This document shows, piece after piece, positions 7,786 to 14,707 of a DNA stretch of 35,070 nucleotides. The notes beneath the pieces were generated by a model that saw only the letters and a program-made list of their open reading frames with translations, was not told the origin of the DNA and did no database searches. Each line of letters begins with the position of its first letter. Position 1 is the stretch's first letter. Source of the stretch: Eubacteriaceae bacterium (GTDB lineage Bacteria; Bacillota; Clostridia; Eubacteriales; Anaerofustaceae); NCBI GenBank assembly GCA_017531485.1, contig JAFXKY010000055.1, positions 1 through 35,070 on the forward strand, in the 5' to 3' direction. Made by a program: the position numbers and the translations under genes.

Positions 7786-7961
7786 CGGCGCGGGAGGGGG
7801 TGGGTGGGCGGGGATGACAAAAAAAGAAAAGTGCGACAGCACTTTTCTACCTTATTGAAACCCGCTGAAATCTCATTTCAGCGGAAAAGGACGGAGAGGC
7901 ACCTATGGAGCTAAGACAGCAGAGAATCGGAGGTCTTAGCGTAAATACGGTGCATTGACGT
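7786..7961. repeat. Family A composite repeat, copy 2, conserved module
   Basis: G runs of 3, 5, 3, 3 and 4 with single-base loops (7792-7813), A run, AAAAGTGC/GCACTTTT hairpin, CCGCTGAAAT/ATTTCAGCGG hairpin (one loop base differs from copy 1), then nested arms GGACG/CGTCC, GCACC/GGTGC and GCTAAGAC/GTCTTAGC. On the minus strand the AAAAGTGC hairpin is followed by TTTTC and a run of seven T, an intrinsic terminator. It ends 39 bp before the small ORF that leads the recombinase. Confidence 0.88.
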
Positions 7962-8000
7962 CCGCGGGCGGGTGAAATAAAAACGAGGAGGTGTGTTCAG

Positions 8001-8168
8001 ATGAAGGTAATAAGCCACACTCAGCAGGAACTGAATAATATCGTCATTTTAAACGGCGAAGTGTATGAAATAATCTCGGAAGCAGTATCGGAAGACAGTG
8101 AAGAAGATGAAGGCGGGTCTTTATTGCAGGGTGTCGACGGATATGCAGGCGGAAGGCTATTCCATTGA
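8001..8168 (+). CDS. Small ORF leading and overlapping the recombinase
   Basis: Fifty-five codons, starting at ATG 8001 with GAGGAGG 8-10 nt upstream, the best ribosome binding site in this region. The product begins MKVISHTQQELNNIVILNGE and has an acidic stretch (SEDSEEDEGG). It overlaps the recombinase by 71 bp in another frame, so it may couple translation of the recombinase or encode a small accessory protein. I do not recognise the family. The first ~35 codons outside the overlap look protein-like; the last ~20 are constrained by the recombinase frame. Confidence 0.55.
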   Translation: MKVISHTQQELNNIVILNGEVYEIISEAVSEDSEEDEGGSLLQGVDGYAGGRLFH

Positions 8169-9459
8169 TGCCCAGAAAGAACTGCTCGCAAGTTATTGCA
8201 GGATCAAGAATATAGATAAATACGATTATTATATCGACGCAGGTTATTCCGGAAGCAACATGGAACGCCCGGGGCTTGAGAAGCTGAAAGATGATTGTAA
8301 GGAAAAGAAAATAAACGTTGTTATTGTCTATAAGCTCGACAGGCTCTCCCGAAGTCAGAAGGATACCTTATTTCTCATCGAAGAAATATTTATACCAAAT
8401 GGTGTGGATTTTATTTCCATAAGTGAAAATTTTGACACCGCAACGCCGTTCGGCAAAGCCATGATAGGTATTCTTTCCGTCTTTGCCCAGCTCGAAAGGG
8501 AAACTATACGTGAAAGAACGAGAATGGGGATGAAGGAGAGAGTGAAGGCAGGTTATTTCCCCGGCGGCGGAAAGCTTCCGTATGGGTATGATTATGATAA
8601 GATAAAAGGCATCCTCGTTCCGAATGAAAGGGCGGAGGATGTCAGGAAGATGTATGAAATGTATATCGACGGATATTCCACAGGCAGGATCGCGGAGATG
8701 TTCGGAATAAAGTACGATTCCATGATAAAGAACATATTGAAAAGCAAGATAAACTGCGGGATCATTGAATATAACGGCAGTGAATACGACGGACTGCATG
8801 AAGCGATCGTTGACAGGTCCGTGTATGACACAGCCATGAACATCATGCAGGGGAGATCTTCACGGTATGTGAGGGTTTCGGAAAATCTGTTGACGGGGAT
8901 ACTTTATTGCGGTGTCTGCGGGGCAAAGATGCGGTATCAGAAATGGGGAAGTGCAGGAAAAAAGATATGTTGTTATTCACAGCAGTCCGATAAGCCATAC
9001 ATGATAAAAGACAAAAACTGCGACAACAAGAAAAACTTCGCTGATGAGATCGAAAGGCTTGTCATAGGCGAGCTTTTCAAGATGTCCCTTGATCCGGAGA
9101 GGATATCTTCTCAGGAGAGAGATGGTGTGAGTGAGAGTTATGAACGTCTGAAAAAGAGAATTGAGGAAAATGACAAAAAGATATCGAATCTGTTGAATTT
9201 CATTGCCAAAGGCATTGCTGTAGAGGAGACGGAAAGCAAGATCGCGTCGATTTCGGAAGAAAACGGAATTCTTAAAAAGAGGCTCATGGAGAGCGAGAGG
9301 AGAGTGAGTAATTTATCAAGTTTCCGTCAGAAGATCACGGGGCTGAGTGACATCTGGGGAGAGCTTGATGATAAAAAGCGGCGGGCGATAGTATTAAGTC
9401 TTGTGGAGAGGGTGGTGGTAACGTATGAGGACATAGATGTTTATTATACGTTTTCGTGA
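8098..9459 (+). CDS. Large serine recombinase (resolvase/integrase family)
   Basis: Site-specific DNA recombinase that cuts and rejoins through a phosphoserine link. The 453-residue product has the N-terminal resolvase catalytic domain with nucleophile S13 in YCRVSTDMQ, the arginine-rich YKLDRLSRSQKD segment near 80-90 and the FGKAMIGILSVFAQLERETIRERT helix. A Recombinase domain follows (about 155-260), then a zinc ribbon starting at C270xxC273, and a coiled-coil segment (about 330-410). Start could be GTG 8098 or ATG 8107. No excisionase, cargo or clear att repeat is seen, so it may be a stranded remnant of a mobile element. It is bracketed by a family A repeat upstream and a family B repeat downstream. 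Confidence 0.93.
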   Translation: MKKMKAGLYCRVSTDMQAEGYSIDAQKELLASYCRIKNIDKYDYYIDAGYSGSNMERPGLEKLKDDCKEKKINVVIVYKLDRLSRSQKDTLFLIEEIFIPNGVDFISISENFDTATPFGKAMIGILSVFAQLERETIRERTRMGMKERVKAGYFPGGGKLPYGYDYDKIKGILVPNERAEDVRKMYEMYIDGYSTGRIAEMFGIKYDSMIKNILKSKINCGIIEYNGSEYDGLHEAIVDRSVYDTAMNIMQGRSSRYVRVSENLLTGILYCGVCGAKMRYQKWGSAGKKICCYSQQSDKPYMIKDKNCDNKKNFADEIERLVIGELFKMSLDPERISSQERDGVSESYERLKKRIEENDKKISNLLNFIAKGIAVEETESKIASISEENGILKKRLMESERRVSNLSSFRQKITGLSDIWGELDDKKRRAIVLSLVERVVVTYEDIDVYYTFS

Positions 9460-9473
9460 GGATAGCACTCATG

Positions 9474-9624
9474 CGGCGCGAGATCCGAACGAGCGAAGCG
9501 AGTGAGGAGTTGCGAGGCGCCGCCGCGGTCCCTCTTACTTGTAAGGGGGAAAGAGGGCGAAGCCCTCAGGGGGATCGGTGAGAACGCAGAGAGGGTGCGT
9601 ATCAGTGTGTTCTGCATTTTCTCA
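9474..9624 (+). repeat. Family B repeat, copy 4, with flanking stems
   Basis: GC-rich module GCGGCGC...GGCGCCGC (about 9475-9524), palindrome CCCTCTTAC/GTAAGGGGG (9530-9549, one G-T pair), hairpin GAGGGC/GCCCTC (9553-9567), tail AGGGGGATCGG (9568-9578), then a long stem TGAGAACGCAGA (9579-9590) against TCTGCATTTTCTCA (9611-9624). No coding potential. It occupies the gap between the recombinase and the next gene. Confidence 0.78.
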
Positions 9625-9654
9625 GGATCATTTTACCTTCCGATGTGGAATTTT

Positions 9655-9693
9655 TTATAAAAAATACTCACGCAGGATGATCCTGCGTGAGTA
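9655..9693 (-). terminator. Terminator of the URO-D-family gene
   Basis: Perfect 13-bp stem TACTCACGCAGGA/TCCTGCGTGAGTA (9665-9677, 9681-9693), followed on the minus strand by a run of T. Confidence 0.9.
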
Positions 9694-9700
9694 TCTATGA

Positions 9701-10798
9701 TTATTCGTTTGCGAATTTTTCTCTTGAGAGATAGTAAACAAATTCCGCGATTCTCGGATGCTGAACGGGGAATGTGATGTTAAGCATTACTTTCTTGCCT
9801 GTTTTTGCGTATTTTTCGACATACTCTTTTGCGATCTCGAACGCTTCTTCGTCGGTGTTCTTCGGTGTGGAGTCTGTGGGGATACCAATTAAGATATCAT
9901 TTGCAGCCGTTTCGAAAAGCACATCAAAGTCGTTGATTACTTCCTGCGGTGCCCAGATGTCGATTCCTGCTTCGATGAATACGGGTACGAGTGTTTCGTT
10001 TTTGCCGCAGGAGTGAAGCTCGAAATACATTCCTCTCTTGTGGCAGGATTCCACGAGTCTTCTGATGTACGGAACGAGCATTTCTCTAGCCGTTGCGTTT
10101 GAGAACTGCGGAGCGCGCTGTGTTCCCCAGTCGTCATTGAACATGATGACGTCTGTTTTGAGGTATTTATGCAGGTAATCAATGAGTTCGTCATAAAAAT
10201 CACAAAGTTTATCGAAAAGTCTGTGAACGCCTTCTTTTTCGTCTTCGTCAACGTATGCGATCATTACTTTATCGAAGTCCATGAATGAGATGATCCTTTC
10301 GTTCAGCCCGTTCATGATCCATGTTCTGACGAGTCTGTCTTCTGAGAAGATATGGGCGTTTGCCTTCGCGGATTCTTCCCAGCCGAAGGTGGAGATGTCG
10401 GGGAAGGTTACGTATTCTTCCCATTTTGTGATGTCCGGAATGAGGGGATTGCCCGGTTTTACCATTGCTCCGCCTGTTACGGGAATAAATTCCCATTCAA
10501 CGCCGAACATATCTTTTCCTCCTGCACCTTCCGCAACGCATACCATCGGCTCAGCTTCCATTACGAATGAACGGACCACATGGTCTTTGATAACTCTCGG
10601 GCTTAAAGCCGTCATTCCCGTCATATCCGGAAGATACATGGGTTTTTCGCCTTTTAATACCTTTACGATATTTTCTTTTTCGCTTATGGGGAAGTTTCTT
10701 TTCGGTTCTTCGCCTTTGAACATTGTGGAAACGTAGCTGCCGACTACCTTCCATTCATCCTGATATTTTTCCGTCAGGTTTTTGATCGTAATTGTCAT
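9701..10798 (-). CDS. Uroporphyrinogen decarboxylase (URO-D) family protein, methyltransferase-like
   Basis: 365 residues. Belongs to the URO-D superfamily, but the features fit the corrinoid/coenzyme M methyltransferase branch (MtaA/CmuA-like) more than heme synthesis. There is a metal-ligand pattern with HSCG near residue 265 preceded by FNDDWG near 222-227, and no heme-pathway neighbour. Such proteins move methyl groups between corrinoid proteins and acceptors, or act on unknown substrates. Start has a good AAGGAG upstream. It is a single-gene unit with its own promoter (10856-10884) and terminator. The exact reaction is not inferable. Confidence 0.85.
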   Translation of the reverse strand: MTITIKNLTEKYQDEWKVVGSYVSTMFKGEEPKRNFPISEKENIVKVLKGEKPMYLPDMTGMTALSPRVIKDHVVRSFVMEAEPMVCVAEGAGGKDMFGVEWEFIPVTGGAMVKPGNPLIPDITKWEEYVTFPDISTFGWEESAKANAHIFSEDRLVRTWIMNGLNERIISFMDFDKVMIAYVDEDEKEGVHRLFDKLCDFYDELIDYLHKYLKTDVIMFNDDWGTQRAPQFSNATAREMLVPYIRRLVESCHKRGMYFELHSCGKNETLVPVFIEAGIDIWAPQEVINDFDVLFETAANDILIGIPTDSTPKNTDEEAFEIAKEYVEKYAKTGKKVMLNITFPVQHPRIAEFVYYLSREKFANE

Positions 10799-10855
10799 TT
10801 TGTTCTCCTTTATATTATATTTGCCGTATTTTCCGGGCAGATGTCTGCATATCTG

Positions 10856-10884
10856 ATTTTAGCATACATAAATTTTACAGTCAA
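10856..10884 (-). promoter_or_regulatory. Promoter of the URO-D-family gene
   Basis: Minus strand TTGACT, 17-bp spacer, TAAAAT, about 57 bp ahead of the start codon. Confidence 0.8.
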
Positions 10885-10926
10885 TTATATTTATTCAATT
10901 AAAAGAATTTTCTGTACATTCATGAT

Positions 10927-10954
10927 AAAAAAGAACGGACTTCTACAGTCCGTT
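10927..10954 (-). terminator. Terminator after the Cys-rich hypothetical gene
   Basis: AACGGACT/AGTCCGTT stem (10934-10941, 10947-10954); on the minus strand CTTTTTT follows. T-rich on both sides, so probably bidirectional. Confidence 0.85.
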
Positions 10955-10959
10955 TTCTT

Positions 10960-11574
10960 TCATACCGTCTCAAAACTATCAAGCAGCGTTTTCTTTCCGT
11001 TTTCGTCTGTCAGGCGGATCTCGATGCAGATGAATGCGTTGGTATAAAACTCATATGAACATTCATCCCCTGTCGCCTCTATAAATGATTCGAGGTCAGC
11101 TTCGTTCTCCACAGTGACTTCGATCTTATATACTGAATTCCCTTTACGGGCGAACTGTGGCGAATATTTTCTTATTTCCTCATCTTCCGACGTCATGCCG
11201 TCGTATCCGTGAAATCTGCTGTCAAACAGGACAAACTCTTCCTTGCAGGATGAGCAAATTACTTTTACAACGTTGACATACATAAACGGCGGAGGGGAAG
11301 GAATTTCGATATATTTCCTGAAAAAGAAAAATTTCTTTACGTACGTACGCGTTTTTCCGTTTTTGTCCACATACCCGTGAAGGGTCTTATATCCCGTGTC
11401 GGGAAAATTGTGATTGTAATCATTTATACTCTTCTTTTCTTCTTTCGTGTGGACGTTTTCAAAAACACTGAATGTTTCGCATCCGCAGGTGCATTTTATT
11501 CTGAATGTGACGATGTCTTTTTTGCGTTTCTCGTTACAGGCGTACTTACGAAGATATTGCGGTACGGTACTCAT
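10960..11574 (-). CDS. Hypothetical protein with zinc-ribbon-like cysteines
   Basis: 204 residues, family not recognised. An N-terminal CTCGC cluster (near residue 28) and a later CSSC (near 110) could form a split treble-clef or zinc-ribbon site. In between is a basic, aromatic stretch (KKFFFFRKY) and a PPPF turn; the C-terminal half is an acidic alpha/beta region. No signal peptide or membrane helix. The gene has its own terminator and lies downstream of rluD; 24 bp separate them, so it may be the last gene of the division/RNA cluster. Confidence 0.7.
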   Translation of the reverse strand: MSTVPQYLRKYACNEKRKKDIVTFRIKCTCGCETFSVFENVHTKEEKKSINDYNHNFPDTGYKTLHGYVDKNGKTRTYVKKFFFFRKYIEIPSPPPFMYVNVVKVICSSCKEEFVLFDSRFHGYDGMTSEDEEIRKYSPQFARKGNSVYKIEVTVENEADLESFIEATGDECSYEFYTNAFICIEIRLTDENGKKTLLDSFETV

Positions 11575-11598
11575 GGGAATTCCTTTCTTTTTGGTGAA

Positions 11599-12504
11599 TC
11601 ATTCCGTAAATTCATAATACCACTGAGGCATTTCGCTCTCGAACTCCACGTACTCCTTTGTCGTCGGGTGGATGAATCCCAACTTTCCTGCGTGGAGGAG
11701 CTGGTCGTTGTATGGCTTGTCGATGGGGGTATTTCTGCCGTAAACAGGATCTCCGACGATGGGGTGATTTATTGCCGCCATATGGACCCTGATCTGATGT
11801 GTTCTGCCTGTTTCTAAATTTACTTTCAGGACGGTGGTCTTGTCGTTTTTGTGGTGGACTGTGTAGTGCGTTACGGCATTTTTTCCGTTATTGTGGTTTA
11901 TTGCCATTTTCTTACGGTCACTTGTGCTTCTTCCGATAGGCGCGTTTATCGTCCCCTTGTCCTTTTCGAAGGTGCCGTGAACGACGCAGGTATATTCCCT
12001 CGTGATGGAATGGACGGCAAACTGTTCGGAAAGGGCGTTATGTGCCGTATCGTTCTTCGCGACGACCAGAAGTCCGCTTGTGCCCATGTCGATGCGGTGG
12101 ACGATTCCCGGGCGGATGACGCCGTTGATGGTGGAAAGGTCCTTCACGTGATACAAAAGCGCATTCACCATCGTCCCCGATTCGTTGCCGTTTGCGGGAT
12201 GTACGCACATTCCCGCAGGTTTGTTGATTATGGCGATGTCGCTGTCCTGATATACTATATCAAGGGGGATATCTTCGGGGATGATGTCAAGCTCTTTTAT
12301 TTCAGGCAGGAGGAAGCTCACTTCGTCGCCTTCCTTCAGTTTGAGGGATGCTTTTGCGACTTTCCCGTTTACGTACACTTCTCCGTTATCAAGCAGTTCT
12401 TTTATCTTCGCCCTTGAAAAGCCTTCGACGTTTTCCGAGAGAAATTTATCAACTCTTGCAGATGAAGCTTCCCGTGGGACGGTTATTGTAGTATAGTTTT
12501 CCAT
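11599..12504 (-). CDS. RluD-family 23S rRNA/tRNA pseudouridine synthase
   Basis: Isomerises uridine to pseudouridine in RNA. The 301-residue protein has an N-terminal S4 RNA-binding domain (about 13-70) and the catalytic domain with HRIDMGTSGL at 136-145, where D139 is the catalytic aspartate; GRTHQIRVH and PIVGDPVYG follow. The family is normally 290-330 residues. The start lies one base after the ylmH stop codon, so the two are probably co-translated. In many Firmicutes the rluD paralogue follows lspA near the ylm cluster; here lspA is missing and it sits straight behind ylmH. Exact target positions are not assignable. Confidence 0.93.
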   Translation of the reverse strand: MENYTTITVPREASSARVDKFLSENVEGFSRAKIKELLDNGEVYVNGKVAKASLKLKEGDEVSFLLPEIKELDIIPEDIPLDIVYQDSDIAIINKPAGMCVHPANGNESGTMVNALLYHVKDLSTINGVIRPGIVHRIDMGTSGLLVVAKNDTAHNALSEQFAVHSITREYTCVVHGTFEKDKGTINAPIGRSTSDRKKMAINHNNGKNAVTHYTVHHKNDKTTVLKVNLETGRTHQIRVHMAAINHPIVGDPVYGRNTPIDKPYNDQLLHAGKLGFIHPTTKEYVEFESEMPQWYYEFTE

Positions 12505-12505
12505 T

Positions 12506-13249
12506 TTAGCTGTATTTTTTCAGGGTGATTCTCGTATTGCCCTTTTTCGTCATTCCCGAAATGTCGCCGACGATGAATTTGCCCTTTGAACGGACGGAGA
12601 CCGTGTCTCCGATCCTGACCTGATAACCGGGTTTTACCACGAGGTTGTTGTTTACTCTTACCTTCTCTGCCTTGACGAGGGCGCTCGCTTCGCTTCTTGA
12701 AAGTTTATATACAGCGTGAACAACGGCGTCGATCCTGAGGGAAGGGATGATTACGTTCACATCAGTGAATGTGGGTTCGATGATGATCCTCTCATCGAAT
12801 GAAACCACTCTTGCGTCTGCGTCTTCCGAAGCGATGCGGGAAATATGGCTCTCCAGGAATTCGCCCAGAGGGCTGCTGACAAAGACCTGCGCTCCGGTAT
12901 CAAGGGTGTTGATGTCGCCGATCCTTGAACGATCGATGCCGAGGGAGATGAGGGTTCCGAGGACGTCGCGGTGCTGAAGGGGGTGTTTTGATCTGATGTG
13001 AACCACGTCGATGGGAAATTCATTTTCTTCAGGCTCGCTTCCTTTTGGGAAGATCGCCATCATCTTTCTTTCCGCATAATCACTTCCGCCGAAAAACGCA
13101 CAGTCACATTCCGGATATCTTGCGATCTCCCTTTCTGTCTTGAGCTGAACGGAAGGTTCAACGAAATCGAGATATGCGGGGTTTCCCGTAAGGGAAGAGA
13201 TATTTATTGCATCTTCTATTTTTGAAAAGAGGAAGTCTTTTTGTGACAT
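12506..13249 (-). CDS. ylmH: YlmH family RNA-binding protein (S4 domain)
   Basis: Cell-division-cluster protein, in Bacillus linked to ribosome-associated quality control by binding stalled 50S-peptidyl-tRNA. The 247-residue product has the YlmH N-terminal region and the C-terminal S4 domain (about 175-235) with LRIDAVVHAVYKLSRSEA and VRVNNNLVVKPGYQV. Start at 13249 is preferred over an in-frame ATG 42 nt upstream because AGGA precedes it and the family begins with this MSQKDFLFSKIEDA-type helix. It lies 70 bp downstream of sepF. The ylmG/yggT gene usually found between them is absent. Confidence 0.92.
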   Translation of the reverse strand: MSQKDFLFSKIEDAINISSLTGNPAYLDFVEPSVQLKTEREIARYPECDCAFFGGSDYAERKMMAIFPKGSEPEENEFPIDVVHIRSKHPLQHRDVLGTLISLGIDRSRIGDINTLDTGAQVFVSSPLGEFLESHISRIASEDADARVVSFDERIIIEPTFTDVNVIIPSLRIDAVVHAVYKLSRSEASALVKAEKVRVNNNLVVKPGYQVRIGDTVSVRSKGKFIVGDISGMTKKGNTRITLKKYS

Positions 13250-13319
13250 ATTAATATTCCTTTGTTTATTTTTTAAAAGTAAGACCGTCAAAAGATTTTG
13301 GCGGCCTCTTTATATGTAT

Positions 13320-14015
13320 TTAAAGTTCGATATCTTCAAGATCTTCGTCGTCAACGATCGGCGGGAATTCATCTTCGAATTCTTCTTCGATGATGTCGTC
13401 GGAATAATCTTCTCCGAATTCTTCGTCTTCTTCATCTTCAACGCGGACAGCGTTTGAGATGTCGATGGTTGCAGGGGTAAGGATGAGGACTGTGTCGCTG
13501 ATCTGAGAAACTTTGCCGTCGATCATGTATGCCGCGCCGTATACAAAGTCATAAAATCTGCAGTAATCTTCTTCGGAAAGCTTGTCTGTGTTGACAACGA
13601 CTGCATAACCTTTTCTGAGCTCATCACACACATCTCTTACTTCGCCGACCTTTGTCGGGGTGAAAACTCTCATGCGAGCTGATGTTTCTTCGTAAATGTT
13701 CATATTTCCTCCGGAATTCTTTGTTTGATTTGTCGGCTCAACCACCGCTTTGGGGTATCTTGATTCTTTTGTTTCTGCTTTGAATGTTTCTTTCTTTATA
13801 TCTGCTTTTGGCGGATCGTTTTTCACCACAGGTTTTACTGCCGGTTTCTTTTCTTTCACTGTTTCTTTTACAGCTTCCTTCGGCTTTTCTTCCTGAGTGA
13901 CTTCATCTTCTTCTGTTTCGGCATATATCTCTGAACCGAACAGTCCGAGAATATTGTCCATCCATTTGCCTTTTTTATTGTCGGATTCGGTGTTGTCGAA
14001 TTTGTTGTCTTTCAC
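13320..14015 (-). CDS. sepF: Cell division protein SepF
   Basis: FtsZ-binding protein that helps build and anchor the division ring. The 231-residue product has an N-terminal amphipathic segment (WMDNILGLFG), a Lys/Pro/Glu-rich linker, the conserved SepF domain (about 105-185, with RVFTPTKVGEVRDVCDELRKGYAVVVN and GAAYMIDGKVSQISDTVLILTP), and an unusually acidic 40-residue tail. Start is GTG 14015 with GGAGG 8 nt upstream, 14 bp after yggS. The acidic tail beyond the core domain is longer than in Bacillus SepF. Order yggS-sepF-ylmH is typical of Firmicutes. Confidence 0.93.
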   Translation of the reverse strand: MKDNKFDNTESDNKKGKWMDNILGLFGSEIYAETEEDEVTQEEKPKEAVKETVKEKKPAVKPVVKNDPPKADIKKETFKAETKESRYPKAVVEPTNQTKNSGGNMNIYEETSARMRVFTPTKVGEVRDVCDELRKGYAVVVNTDKLSEEDYCRFYDFVYGAAYMIDGKVSQISDTVLILTPATIDISNAVRVEDEEDEEFGEDYSDDIIEEEFEDEFPPIVDDEDLEDIEL

Positions 14016-14029
14016 TTTTGTATCCTCCG

Positions 14030-14707
14030 TTAAATAAACAGTGCCCTTCCGATCCTTACTGTATTGGAACCGCATTTTACGGCACTTTCAAAATCGTCTG
14101 TCATGCCCATTGATAATGTATCAATATTTATATTATCATATTCGGCGGAAAAATTCATCAGTTCGGAGTAAATATTTTCTGTTTTTGTGAAGAATTTTTC
14201 AAGCTCACTTTCTTCAATATGTGCCGGAGCCATCATCATTATTCCGCGGACCGTGATATTTTCCTTTGTGGCGCAGTACAAAAGCGCATCTTTTACTTCA
14301 TCGGCTTCATATCCGTGTTTCTGGGGTTCTCTGGCAACGTTGACCTGAAGGAGGATATTCATATTCACTCCTTTCAGCTTTGCCTGACGGTCGATCTCAT
14401 CGACGAGGGAATTTCTGTCTACGGAGTGGATCATGTATACCTTGTCGATGATGTATTTCACTTTGTTTGACTGAAGGGTACCGATAATGTGCCAGCGGAC
14501 GTCGGAAGGAAGCTTGTCGTATTTTTCCATGAATTCCTGCACGCGGTTTTCGCCGAGGTCCTTTACGCCTGAGTCAATGACCTGCATTATCTCTTCAACG
14601 CTTCTCGTTTTCGTTACTGCCACGAGGGTCACGTCGTTTTCTCTTCCCGCCTGTTTCTTTGCGGCATTTATTCTTTCTTTGATGTTTTTAATGTTGTCAG
14701 AAATCAT
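14030..14707 (-). CDS. yggS: YggS/YlmE family PLP homeostasis protein
   Basis: Pyridoxal-phosphate-binding protein that buffers PLP and affects amino-acid balance; no known catalysis. The 225-residue TIM-barrel protein has the PLP lysine in VTLVAVTKTR (near 33), LGENRVQEF, WHIIGTLQSNK, and the C-terminal LSMGMTDDFESAVKCGSNTVRIGRALF signature. ATG 14707 has GGAG 6 nt upstream and overlaps the end of the HlyD-like gene by 11 bp, implying translational coupling. Confidence 0.95.
   Translation of the reverse strand: MISDNIKNIKERINAAKKQAGRENDVTLVAVTKTRSVEEIMQVIDSGVKDLGENRVQEFMEKYDKLPSDVRWHIIGTLQSNKVKYIIDKVYMIHSVDRNSLVDEIDRQAKLKGVNMNILLQVNVAREPQKHGYEADEVKDALLYCATKENITVRGIMMMAPAHIEESELEKFFTKTENIYSELMNFSAEYDNINIDTLSMGMTDDFESAVKCGSNTVRIGRALFI

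Noticed and set aside
7575-7858. Several overlapping frames through the hairpin array at 7.6-7.8 kb
   Set aside because: GC-rich palindromes lack stop codons in most frames on both strands; products are Ala/Arg/Gly-rich and reappear at 28.1-28.3 kb only because the repeat does.
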